A stretch of 64,000 nucleotides of DNA. Source: Oscheius sp. JU75 (taxonomy: Eukaryota; Nematoda; Chromadorea; Rhabditida; Rhabditidae). A program made the position numbers and the translations under genes. Location: positions 7,730,501-7,794,500 of the forward strand of contig JASJZC010000006.1 of NCBI GenBank assembly GCA_037178855.1, written 5' to 3'. The stretch's first letter is position 1. Each line of letters starts with the position of its first letter. Positions 1 to 10,975 of this stretch are shown piece by piece. The notes under the pieces are model-generated. The model ran no database searches. It saw nothing but the letters and a program-made list of their open reading frames with translations, and was not told the DNA's origin.

Positions 1-172
1 CGTAACTTATTAATAGATGGATGCTATACGCTAGGATAGACGGCTGAGGAATACTTCATTCAGAGCTCTCGGTAAAGCACTGTTCTCTGATCGTTGTTGG
101 GTTCATTAACATCCTGTAAGCATTGAACAGGCATGAAAGCGGATCGAAATAATGTCATAACAGCGGGTCGTC
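1..172. other. Leading edge, no gene seen
   Basis: I see no conserved coding segment here. It may hold the promoter or 5' leader of the gene that starts at 173. Confidence 0.4.
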
Positions 173-1583
173 ATGGTCCAACTCGGAACGCCGCATAGTC
201 TCGAGGAGCGTCTTCAAGAGTCCTTACTGTCGCGACAGAAGTACATTAGGGGTGCGAAGAGAACGTTTCTCCATTTGCGGGTATCGGAAGGTGGAAAATG
301 AACACGGACACTTGATGACAGAATTCCACATTTTCCGTTTTTGCTTATCACATCAGATGGGACATCGATAGAGTCGAATGGATCAACACTCCGAGAGGTA
401 AATTTTCTTTTTAAATAATTTTTAAACAGAAGGGAGAGCAGACTCTAGGAACGCGAAAGCAGAGTAGCCTGCTGGGAGGCAATAACAAAGTATTAATGTA
501 ACAACTCCAAGAACAACTTGTTTACAAAAATGCAGCAATAAAAGTTGTTTCGGAACTGTTCTCTCGAAATTGACTCGAGTAGACTGCGACAGCAGATGTC
601 CGACTCCGTTGTGCTCTCTACCAGTGCTTCGACGACGACGCCAAGAGGGCGCTACCTGATTGTGACCCAGCCAACCGAAGTTCGTGTCAGTCGTCGCCAA
701 ATAACCAAGGAGGTCAGTCGAGTTCTGAGGTGTCCCGATGTCGTCGTTTCAATCATCAAGTCGTCATCGTCCAAGTGGAAACTGCCGAGTCAGCCAAATG
801 GTTCTGTCTGCAGCATAACGGACGTCTCGAGGTTTCCGGCTGGCAGCTTCGCGTCGACACAACAGAGACCTTGGACCGCGTTTGGGAGGTCAAAGAGGGT
901 CCGAGTCCGAAAAGAGAAGGTTCACGACCACCGTCCGTCTACGTCGCAGATCTCCGCGACATCTTCAACGAGTATCAGGAACTAAGTGTTAGTTTTCATT
1001 GCTTCTTCATATCCAGTTGATTTTGGCCAACTTACAAGCCGATAGACCCTATAGAAGTGCACAAACACGCAAAAATGTTGGACCCACAAGGGGGTCGAAC
1101 CCATTACCTTTGATTCGTAGTCGGACAACTTACCGACTGCGCTAAGAGGCAAAGACCTAAGACTGGGATAGGCTGCGACTTGCTGGAATATAACCATTTC
1201 AGAACTATGGTCGTGTCGTGGTAGTAGAAGACGGATCTCTGTTCTACGAAGATCCCGTGCCTCCTCCTGTACTGCCGGCCAGCTCGGAAGGACTGCGACT
1301 GGCGCCTCCCTACCACATTCTACCCAATACGCCCTTCTTTCGTTCGGCCCGAATCATCCCGCCACCGACGTACTCGAACGACGGCCTACCGACTCTTCAA
1401 CGAATCACCAATCGCTATTTGGCCAGCATGCAGATATTCGAGGAGAGAGAAGAACTCGGCTATCAGCAGTACTACGAACAGCAGACAACGATCCAAGCGG
1501 ACGAAGAAACTCGTTATCACAGCTCAGCCAATGCTCTACGCATCGCTCTCGGATGGACTCCGCAGCAAACTAGAAGAAACTAA
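173..1583 (+). CDS. Uncharacterised 293-residue protein, four exons
   Basis: I do not recognise this protein. Four exons (173-240, 357-397, 596-987, 1203-1583) join in frame with GT-AG introns to give about 293 residues ending at a TAA. It has no signal peptide or membrane segment. The N-terminal third contains a stretch reading WDIDRVEWINTPRD followed by several Cys and a Ser/Asn/Gln-rich low-complexity part. The middle contains a compact segment around VVIVQVETAESAKWF. The C-terminal half is Pro-rich (EDPVPPPVLP) and then Gln/Tyr/Glu-rich, so probably partly disordered. Exon 3 is open in two frames; I chose the one whose phases match exons 2 and 4. The 215-bp last intron carries a tRNA-like repeat. 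The start and first splice are the least certain parts. A link to the C3-like gene downstream on the same strand is possible but not shown. Confidence 0.5.
1078..1156 (-). repeat. tRNA-derived SINE-like element
   Basis: The minus strand shows an A box (TAGCGCAGTCGG) and a B box (GGGTTCGACCCC) at tRNA spacing, with an anticodon-like loop reading CTACGAA. The would-be acceptor arms do not pair, so this is a tRNA-related repeat and not a tRNA gene. It lies in an intron. Confidence 0.55.
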
Positions 1584-1737
1584 CTTTCTCTGTTTTCACC
1601 GTCAGCATATTTCTGTTCAAGACGACACAAATGAAGCTTATTTTGAGGTATCTGGCTTTCGGGGGCTAAAAAACTCAAAAGCTGAATAAATCAAACATTC
1701 GTATCGATGTGTTTCAAGAGAAAGTAAAAGTCTTTGT

Positions 1738-1802
1738 CGCATGCGGGGGATCGAACCGGACCTTCTTAACCTAACCGACTGCTCTATTGGGCAAAGGTAG
1801 CG
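1738..1802 (-). repeat. tRNA-derived SINE-like element
   Basis: The minus strand has an A box (TAGAGCAGTCGGTTAG) and a B box (GGTTCGATCCCC), but the region between them is too short for a normal tRNA. It lies just upstream of the first recognised exon of the C3-like gene. Confidence 0.5.
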
Positions 1803-1879
1803 CGAAGTTTTTACCGAGTACTTGCGTACGAGGCCTGTTGGGCTGAAATCAAATGAAACAGACAGAAAACTTTCAGATA

Positions 1880-4800
1880 TCTTCGGGTCAATGGTCTGGA
1901 AGCGTCGATGTTCGTCCCTGCTTCGACTCCTCGCGTCATCCGGCAACAATCCTGGTCGAAGCTCGCGACCGTGGCACAGGAGGACGTGGAGAGACCAAAG
2001 TCGAGTTTGATCCGCTTCGTCCAGGATTCGACATCATTCCGATGAGGCCGGCTTTCAATGACAAGACGAGGAAGATGCTCTTTGTAGTGGGTTTGCGAGG
2101 AAAATAGACGAGGAAAAAAAAGTTTTCGGGTTACTGACAGGACCAACAAGGCAATTGCGTACATAAATATCGGGTTCAAACTGGCATTTTCGAGCTTTCC
2201 GATGTTCTGCTTGTAGCTCTGGGTTAGATCTACAACGCAGGACATCACAAAGTACAAAAATGTCCTCTTGAGCCCGAAATTCCCGTAGTGGCTGCAAAAC
2301 AACTCTTACAACAACCCGATTCAGACTCAACTACTCGGAGCAGCACCAAACTCTTCTCTGAAAGTTCACTTTTCCTGTCTGAGCAACGAGCGTCTTGCAC
2401 CAAAAGAGGTAGCAGCAACAGTCGGAGACGTCGTAGAGTTCGAGATACCCACTTCCTGGTCCTCTTGCCCAGTGATCATGGTCCAGGTAAGTTATCGCCC
2501 TCTTCATAACAAAGATGACAATTTCAGGGTCACAGAGCAGTCAACACAGATCAATCCAGATCAAGGACACTGATGATTCCCTCGGTAGTTCCAGAAAGAG
2601 GTGGACGAGCCGTGGTCGAGGCTTCCTGGATCACAGTCAAAACACCGAAAGCCTTCTACGGAGTCGGAGAGCAGCTGGATGTCAGTGTTCCAGTCACAGA
2701 GTCCAAGCGAATGAACTACATGGTGAGTCCACTGATTATCTTCGTTTCGAAGACACAAATTGACCATATTGGAACAAAATATTGGAACAAAATATGTTAC
2801 TTACTTATAAAAGCAATGAGATTGACGCTGATAATAGTGACAAGGAATGAAGAACAAATGCAGATGGCACAGACTATTGATTCGAAACGGGGCTCCATAC
2901 GGTCTTTTTAGAATTTTCAGACCTTTATTGCGGGTTCCATAGAACATAAATCAAGTCACAGTTAGTAAAGCGTTGTTTGCTCAATAAACTGAGGTCCCTG
3001 TCGAAACACATTTGTTTTCGTGACGGGACCCTTCTTCAAGCCAGGTAGTGTCATCTTTACACCTGATTGGTATATCATTAAAGTTTCGCTGCGGTACCCA
3101 AAGAAGTTTTGGTAGAGCAGTAGGCTTGTCTTCGAAAACAGAATCCAATAGAGTATCCAAAGAGTCGACAGCATTGACTCACTCTCATCCCCATCTGACA
3201 ATAGTCTTTACAATTAGATACGTAGACGGTTTTGGAGTTAACTGAAGGAGATGAGGACGTGTGAGTATTGACTGTTACCTGCTGATAAGAAGAGTGAGAG
3301 ATAGGTTAGAGAGTATAGGAGAAACATGTTGAAAAGGAATAGGGAAAGAAATTGGCGGACCACGTGATGCCTTCCATACAGTCAGCGGAAGCTGATAAGC
3401 CGTCTCAATTCCTAATCTTTTTCTGTGAAGAAATTCCCAGAGCGAAAAGAAATTCGAGCCGGGGATTCGAACCCCGGGCGTGGGGCATTATAGCCGCGAC
3501 ACTTGGCACTGCGCCGAAAACCCTGGAACATTATACTCATATCGCCTTATAGGCTACCGTGATTTGGCATCTCTCCAATAAAATTCTGTAATCAAATGAT
3601 TTAGTTATCATTTTCTTTGTGAATAGTCCGGTTTTCAGATCCTCGCCAACTCTAACAATGTCGTAGCTTCTGGAAGAGTCAGGGATGATGGCGAGATATC
3701 AATCAACCTCAAGTCGAAGTTCCTCGGAAAATGTCTTCTCTTCGTCTACACGACCAGCATGGCTCCCTTGGCTGATGCGATCCAATTCTACGTGCAAGAC
3801 AACTGTTCGGTATCGGTCCCTTTCGGAGAAACACAATTACAGAACAGGCGGCAGTGTTCTCCTCAAGAACGGAGATGAAACCGGGACAGAATGTCAGCTT
3901 CACGCTGAACGGCGATCCTTATGGAATAGCTGTTCTGCGAGCTACCGATGACCGTCTCAATTACATTCAGCCTGTAGGTTGGATTCAAAAACTGTGGAAG
4001 ATAGTATTAGAAGGCCGAGTCACAGAAGTCGCGCAGCTGGGATTTCGGGATGTTCGATAAGGTCGATGTGGTCAACCCGAAACACTTCCAAGCCAAGCTT
4101 GCCAACTTCGTCCGAGTCAAGGAGATGCGAACTATCATCGGTGAGCTAAGAAATCGTCTCCATTTTGCCATGACGACCACTGTCCCGCTGTACCAACGAA
4201 GTATGAAACGGCATTTTTCAGAAAAGAAGTGTCAACAGGCAGCCGCACATTACAAGAATCGATTCGGGAAGTGTCCAGAAGCTCGGGTGACCTCTTCCTG
4301 CATTTCGAACCATTGTGTCAAATGGATGGTCGAGGCCTGTTACAATCCTCCGGCTCCTACAAGTGTGATCGTTTTCCATTGGTAATCATGCAGTTTTAGC
4401 CTCATCCGTCTGTGACGAGAGAAACAAGAGCAACTGTCTGCCGCAGCAGGTCCCAGTTTTGAAGACGAGCAACTTTATCATGTTCGAACTGCAGACTCGG
4501 AAGGGCAAGCCGGTCGTAGCTCCACAGCCAGTTCTGAGTGATGTTCCTGACTTGCCTGAAGATGTGGGCTCGTCGATTAGGGAAAATTTCGAAGAAGTCT
4601 GGCTCTTTGACAGCTACGGACTTGGTGCTTCGGGGACGAAAACTGTCAACTCTAAATCGCCGGATTTGATCGGGAAATGGGCAGTTTCTTCGGCCTTCTG
4701 GTCTCCCGGACAACAAGAGCTCTGTCCAGCTCAGGGTATCGCAGTTCTGAGCAAGAAACAAGTCTTCATGCAGGTAGAAATTCAATGAAATGGGAGCATT

Positions 4801-7800
4801 ACCGTAATTCAATTAGTTTCGTACCGAGACCCATTTGTTTCGATTTAGCAGATTAAGATTAGCAGCTTCTACTATACGAAAATCCTAAAGTATGTTCGCG
4901 TGTACCATTAGAATCTTCCAGTTTTGATTGAAATACAATCTATGAGGTTACGGTAGTTGAGCCCAGCTTGTTGACCAAACCATCCTTTGTTCTCACAGTA
5001 CTTTTTCGGTGGACATTCCCAGAAACGTCTACGTGAATGAGACGATCAACGTGAAGATCAGTGTCTCTGCTCCCGAGGCCGACCAAGAATCCAAGTACTC
5101 AATCTGTATGTCGGAGCTGTCGAGAAAGGTCTGTGGGGATCTCGGCTCCCTCGGACAGTTTGGACGACCAACTTACACGAGGTAGACAAGACTTTTGGGC
5201 ATTGTACAAGAAGCTTTAGAGTAGTTGTGAGCAAGGAAAACAGGATCGACACGAAGACCTTCACCATCAGATTCCTAGCTACCGGGCCGAGCTCGGTTCT
5301 TTTTCGACTCAGAAAGTGAGCCACGCCCTCTATCTCACAACAGGTCGAATTCAGAGAAGAGTCCTTCCCAGGCAGACATCACTGCGAGGTTGGAGAGATT
5401 TTGGACTCGGTCAGGCTCAAGTTTTTTGTGGCGGTACGCTAAGAACCAGATTCAGAGACATGAATTTTAGAAACGGGCTGAGACTGAGGAACACACGAAA
5501 CAGATCATCTTGAATGCTGAGAAGCCTCTGGCTTCTGCAGCGTTGAATGACGCTCTTGGGAAAGACAACCATGTTCCGGCTAAGAACATTCTAGGTAGGC
5601 GTACTTCTCTAATAGATGAATAGAAAACTGAGCTGGTGACAGGGTTACACAAACGTCGATATCCAGCAGAAACATTTCACTGCACAAGCTCTTGCATTGC
5701 GGTACTTTCAGTGCACCTCCTTGTTATGTTTGCGATGTTTTTGAGATCAACATGACATTTTTTAAAGGCTTCGACGTTTTGCAAAGTTGTAGAGCAGATC
5801 AAAGGCTACAACTTTGAAGACCATCGGAAGGTTCAAAAATGTCATCTTCACCTAAAAAGAGTTGTTTTTGGCAATGACATTATACAAGAAAACGATGTGG
5901 GAATTCAAAGCAACCGATTTCAGAAGTATCAGAGTACCGGTCTGTCCTCGACCCGAAAGCGGTAGTCACCCAAGTTACAGCCAATGTTCACGACACGGAC
6001 ACCGTCTACAGTTTCAGTGTGGATTTGTCGAGTAGGAACGAAGTTTTCCGAGTAATAGGGCCTTTCAGAGTTCCTGTCGACCGAGGTCCCCTTCCCGGAT
6101 ACGCGAAGATCAAAACGAGGAGCCCTCGACTACGGGAATTTGTTCTTTCTCAGTGATGTGATTAAGAGGCTTTCGATAGAGTTCTATCACTTCAAAGAAG
6201 CACGGGCAGCTGAAGGAACAGACCTGAAGTCTCTGGAATACGCAGAGAACAAGATTGGAACTTGTAAGTTGACGTTGTTGGAGAAAAGAGTAAAAGAGTT
6301 TCAGTGTTTTCCGACCTTCTTCGTTTCTCCGACTGCTCGAACGAGACTTCGTGTGGTTTTGCCGAATACGGTAGACCTAGGACTGCGTCAGAACGATCTC
6401 CTCTGTATGTTTGAGTGTCAATCTTGTTTGCATTCCACTTGCATTTTTTTAATAACAAAAAAAGAAGCGTACTAGAAACTAGCTAAGTAACATGAGAAAG
6501 AGACCAACAAAATACACTTCAGACTGACGGCTATCGTTTCCTCCCTTCTATGCGAGGCTTCTGCCGACGAGAGACTCGTCTGTGGCGCTGTAGCCTACTT
6601 GCTCAAGTATCTTACCAGTCGACAGTCTCTTCCAGTTGATCTCCATGATATGATAGATATTGTAACTTTTTACGATTTTCATACAAACGCCCGGTAACAG
6701 GAATCGGAAGGCGATCGACAGTGGTTCCTTAATGCCATGCTTCTCCAAGTTTCGAAGGACTGTGCAGCTTACCAGTGCACGGTAAGACTTTCAAAAGCAG
6801 GCTAGTCAGAAGTTCAGAAGAACGACGCGGCGTGGATGAATCTCTACACTCACTTCTACAACCTGGACGAGAATTCGCGGTTCGATGATCGTAGCATTGC
6901 CGCAATGGCGTTTATGGGAACCAATGCCAGCTCAGAGATCATGAGAATCAAGATGGCCGACACGATGGACAGTGGGTAGAGGTTACTCGATTGAATATCT
7001 TCCGATTCAGAGACTGTCCTACCTTTCTGGACAGCCGGAAGTACTCTGCATCGGTTCAAGAGCAAGATGAGCAGTTTCGACCGACAGAATCAGTTCAGAC
7101 GCATCAAGGTAGGTAACAAACCGATACCAATACAAGTATTAATGACAACAGCGGTAGGAGTCACAGTATCGGTAGCCGTACCAGGAAGACTTCCGGAATG
7201 ACTATCAGTAACAGTAACAGTCAGAGACCGTCAAAATAATAGTATCAAGACCGATAACAGGCGTATGACTAAGAGTATGAGTATGTATAGCAGTTCCTGT
7301 AGCAGTAGGTGTGTCAGTAACAGTAACAGTATCAGCAAAGGTAGTAGTAAGATTATGAGTATATGTACCGGTGCCGGTTCCAGTAACAGTAACATCGGTA
7401 GTACTTGCAACGGTACCAGAATCGATACCTGTGGAAGCAAGAGTGACGTAGAGTACAGGTACCAGTAACAGTTACTTGGAGGTCAAGAGAACAAAGCCCC
7501 TGTTCAGAGCGGAGACCTTCTGGTAAACTCACTCGGAATTCTGGCCTTCGTCTCTGCCGGAGCAGAGAGTCGCGGCGTCGACTGGGATCCCCTAGCCAAC
7601 TGGATCTTTGAGCAACAGACTGATGACGGAACCTTCGAAACAGCTATTGTAACTGGTCTTTTTGCTACCATCGAAACCCTTTCAGGACACGTACTTTGCA
7701 TCACGGGCGCTCTTTGAATACAGATCGAAGAAGATCGACTTTGCCTCAAGCAGCAGTCTTCAAGTGACTGTCGACTGTTCTGTCTGCGAGAAAAGAACTA

Positions 7801-10103
7801 TCAATGTGACGGAAACTGCCTCGGAGATCTATGTAAGACGATGCGATTTACTTCTTTTATCTGCTAGTGTTGCCCGCACCAGCTCACTGAATCGTCATTT
7901 CATTAGCCAAGGCAGTACGGGCGGGACGTGAGCAACCAAAGGATATGTCTCATAATTTCAGGGCCGTTTACGGGTCCACGATGTGATTTTCGTGCTTACC
8001 AATGCTCTGCAAAGTTGTAGAACTGTTCAAGGTCTACAAAGTTTCAGAACATAGCTTAGCCGAAAAATGTATTCATGACCCCTAAAAATTGCCATGGAAT
8101 GACAGAGTGTGCTTGCCTGGCATGAATGTTGTCGAAACATTTCAGCTTCCAACCACGGCTAGAAACTTTACCCTGACAACAAAGGGCAGTGGGAAAGTGA
8201 AGGCGGGAGTCAGAGTCCTTCTGACAAAACGACAACGATCAAGACGTGGTCTCACCCTGGACGACTACTATCCAGTTCGGATTGGAGTCGATCAGCAGAC
8301 AGTAGCTACTGGAATCATCAAGCAGACCGTCTGTCTTACGTATGCTTCCTCTCCGGTATAAATGAGAAAAAAGGGATTCAGGATAACTTCACCCATGCTG
8401 AAGGCGATCGAAATAACCCACGGCTTCTTTACTGGCTATAGTTCAAAACCGGGTAACGTCGATGTTCTGGGCAATTCGACCCACATGACCATTCATTCGC
8501 TGCCAACTATCTCATCATATGCTGCTCACTTCGTTCTGGAAGGTTCGTTTGAGTGAATCCAACCTGACAGGATATATCGAGAGAGTACCAGTAGCTATGA
8601 AATTTTCAGGGCTGAAACACCGAGTGACACAGTGCTACGAGGTGGGACTGGTCGAGCCTCTTCACAGCCACGAACCAATTCATTTGGCACCCGTTGCTAT
8701 CATGGCCAGGCATCCTATCAATGGTAGGTTCTATTCAGAAGCGCACCAACTCCTAACCATTGATGTCGATACGCAACAAGATTCGAGAAGCCAGCTGCGT
8801 ATCGACGCCCCTGGACAAGAGTTGGTGCGCGCTTGGATTGATTCTAGAAAACAAACTTTAAGATGTGGTCGGTCTCGTCCTCATCTCCCATCCCGATCAG
8901 AATCGTAGAAGACGCTCCTCAATAGCTTCAGTTCCCTTCAGAATACAGAGTAACAAAAGGTCGAGGAAGCCGAGGAACATTGTCGATGAGTCCATAGACA
9001 CTGTCTGCTTTACTGGAGGTAGTCTTGACAGTTTCTACAGTGTTTAACGCCTCTTCAGGCGTCTGTACTTGTGCGGAGACAACGTGTGGTGTCCGCTGTG
9101 GTCAGTGCAAATACGATAATGCGGAAGAGCTGAGGAAAAGATTCTCGGAGCAGGACACGTTCGGTGTCCAGTTGAGAATCCTGTCCACACAACGGGTACT
9201 CGTTGGAGCTGCATTCTACAGCCAGATTGAGACGGAAGTCAGAGAGAAAAAGGGATCCGGACAGGGTTATGTGGCAGGTACTGTAATCTGAAAACTGCGT
9301 ATCAACTAGATTCGATTTGCAGTGAGCTTCGAAAACCAGTCGCGTATTCGAGTTGGTCCGTAGTAATGACGTCTATATATCGATTACTCCTTTTGGCTAT
9401 TGTAAGCAAAAGCGCACTAACTATAGGTCACTATAGACATGTGAGTACACAATGCGCTGCAGATTCGAAAACCCAGCCGCGAAACATAGCCAATGACAAA
9501 TTGGTGCGCAAAATAGACGACTCCCACAAAACATCTACCTTTGAACATCATGGTCTTCGCCGAGAAGTTTAAAGCCTAATAAGCTCAGCCGATACCGCTG
9601 GCACCTTCTCTCAGGACAAGTACTTCTGGAAAAGTTGTTGCAGTCTTCCCACTGAGAGTTGAGTCGGCTAGCACTCCAACTATAAAATAAAAGCATGCCG
9701 TATTCGATTCCCGTGTAGATTTTTTAAATTTTCTAATGACACTTTCAAAAACACCTTCAAGGGTACCTGCATCGTAAGTTGAATCGTCACTTTCTCGTAC
9801 TCAGCTTATTTTGATTAAAAAAAAGCAAACTATATCAGCTGCGCATAATAATCCAAAGATTTACATACAGCAAAAGTTGTACCATTTTTAGACCGACTAA
9901 CAGTCTGGCTGCGAGAATGCAACCCCCGCTGCCTCCCAGTCGAAGGAGTCCGGAAGAATGACAAATTCTTCATGCTCGGAGACTCTGATGCTCTTGTAGT
10001 CGACGCGGACGGAAGACAACATTACGTGGTCCGGGATATGGATCGCTGGGAGAGAGCGTCGAACGAATGCAAGGAATGGGCCGTCGCAATCAATCTCGAA
10101 TAA
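1880..10103 (+). CDS. Complement C3-like / alpha-2-macroglobulin family protein without thioester motif
   Basis: A large secreted-type A2M-superfamily protein in about 20 exons. Recognisable in order: macroglobulin segments (2528-2721, 3638-3810, 3844-3974); an anaphylatoxin-like Cys cluster (4222-4362); a segment matching the region after the anaphylatoxin, with EEVWLFDSYG and GKWAVSSAFWSPGQ (4400-4773); MG7 and CUB pieces (5000-6050); the thioester-domain helices (6069-7685, with LVCGAVAYLL and DTYFASRALFEY); the C-terminal macroglobulin/receptor-binding domain (8380-8724); and a C345C/netrin-like domain starting VCTCAETTC (9049-9305) and ending at 10103. This order is that of C3/C4/C5 and not of plain A2M. 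In C3 relatives the thioester domain carries GCGEQ; here the aligned place reads GALDYGN, and no CGEQ coding pattern was found in the gene. N-terminal MG1-MG3 and a signal peptide were not found, and some exon joins near 3800 and 5000 do not close. It could be truncated or have unseen 5' exons. Confidence 0.75.
2185..2276. repeat. Dispersed hairpin (foldback) element, copy 1
   Basis: Diverged copy of the family whose core is GATGTTCTGCAAAGTTGTAG facing its own complement, with outer arms reading TCAAAAATG and CTTGACCC. It lies in an intron of the C3-like gene. Confidence 0.55.
3455..3520 (-). repeat. tRNA-derived SINE-like element
   Basis: The minus strand carries a GGCGCAGTGCC A-box-like segment and a perfect T-arm hairpin around GGGTTCGAATCCC. 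The acceptor stem does not pair fully. It lies in the 916-bp intron between two macroglobulin exons. Confidence 0.5.
5757..5852. repeat. Dispersed hairpin element, copy 2
   Basis: Good copy: GCAAAGTTGTAGAGCAGATC followed by GGCTACAACTTTG, flanked by the GGTTCAAAAATGTCATCTTC outer arm. Intronic in the C3-like gene. Confidence 0.65.
7111..7476 (+). repeat. Degenerate AGTAAC/AGTATC simple repeat filling an intron
   Basis: Almost the whole intron of the C3-like gene between two thioester-domain exons is imperfect tandem copies of a 6-nt unit (CAGTAA, AGTAAC, CGGTAG variants). No coding signal is present. The unit itself repeatedly makes GTA and CAG, that is, cryptic splice-site-like words. Confidence 0.6.
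7998..8083. repeat. Dispersed hairpin element, copy 3
   Basis: CTCTGCAAAGTTGTAGAACT followed by TCTACAAAGTTTCAGAACAT, with the AAAAATG outer arm. Intronic in the C3-like gene. Confidence 0.6.
8745..8836. repeat. Foldback element with GCGCACCAACTC ends
   Basis: A 92-bp segment bounded by GCGCACCAACTC and its inverse GAGTTGGTGCGC, with an inner inverted pair (GATACGCA / TGCGTATC). It makes up most of a short C3-like-gene intron. Confidence 0.65.
9407..9512. repeat. Foldback element with GCGCACTAAC ends
   Basis: Bounded by GCGCACTAACT and ATTGGTGCGC, the same family as 8745-8836. It lies in the last intron of the C3-like gene. Confidence 0.5.
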
Positions 10104-10194
10104 AACCACTTAAAATGTTCATTCGGATAACAGGGTAACCGTGGAAGAGTGGAAGAGATGAGATGCAAATTGAAATGTGGACAAACAGACGAAA

Positions 10195-10841
10195 TTATTT
10201 GGCCTTGTTCTGGGCGATCTCCTTGCGAGTGGCGTCTTGGAGTAGTTGGGTGTCCACTTGGTCGGCTGGCAGTTGCACGTAACTGAAAAGAATGATATGA
10301 AACATGATTAGGTCAGTAAAATAAGTGCGCAGCCGTAATCGAGTTTTTTTTGGCCAATTGCCTGCGCAGGCATGATGTTGCAAAAAGCTTTTGGAACCGT
10401 TGAATACTCCGCGGTAATTCATTATATTTAATTCACGTTACCGCAAGTTTTCAGATTACAAATAATGCGCATCGAAATGAAACCCGGCCCGGCCGGGACA
10501 GCCTGGTTTTCAAACCCCCGAGCCAACTCCAGTACGGTAGCTGGCTTTTTTCATAGCTGAATCAATCAGTAGCTGGTATAAAAAACAGAAAGTACCGAAC
10601 AACGGATCCACGGATGAAGCAGTTCTTGACGGAGAGCATGTGCGGGAATCGTTCCGGCTCGTTGACTGTAATGTCCGTCAGCTTCATGTTCAGGTACTGA
10701 TCGACGGAATGAAGCGTCCCGCAAATGCTTAACATTTTTTTCTTGGCGAAAGAAAAGGAGAAAAACCAACCTGAGATCGTTTTTGAGCTCAATAACGACA
10801 TCTTTGCCTACGAGCGATTTGAAGAAAGAGAAAAACAGCAT
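10195..10841 (-). CDS. lsm2: LSM2, U6 snRNA-associated Sm-like protein
   Basis: Subunit of the heteroheptameric LSM rings: LSM2-8 binds the 3' oligo(U) of U6 snRNA in the nucleus and LSM1-7 acts in cytoplasmic mRNA decay. Three exons (10771-10841, 10596-10727, 10195-10282) join in frame to 96 residues, the family's usual length. The protein begins MLFFSFFKSLVGKDVVIELK and contains the Sm1 motif with GTLHSVDQYLN and the Sm2 motif NCFIRGSVVRYVQLP, all very close to animal LSM2. It is the last gene of the minus-strand cluster, 134 bp behind the TSEN34 stop. A TTCTAG acceptor lies 6 nt before the ATG with no upstream exon, which suggests trans-splicing as a downstream operon gene. It converges on the C3-like gene about 90 bp away. 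Confidence 0.97.
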
Positions 10842-10975
10842 CTTGATCTAGAATGGATTAGATTGAGCACGTAAAATCAAGTATAATAGGCAGGAAATCG
10901 ATTGAAATCGACAGAAAACGATACTACCGAACGAATTGAAAAATTTAACAATAACCACCAAATGACAATCAACGA

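Noticed and set aside
545-985. Alternative frame of the first gene starting MSDSVVLST
   Set aside because: The overlapping frame joins upstream and downstream exons in matching phases, while this one ends without a partner.
1078-1156. True tRNA gene
   Set aside because: A and B boxes are present but acceptor and T stems do not pair as in a functional tRNA; the same holds for the copies at 1738, 3455, 18893, 26412 and 29553.
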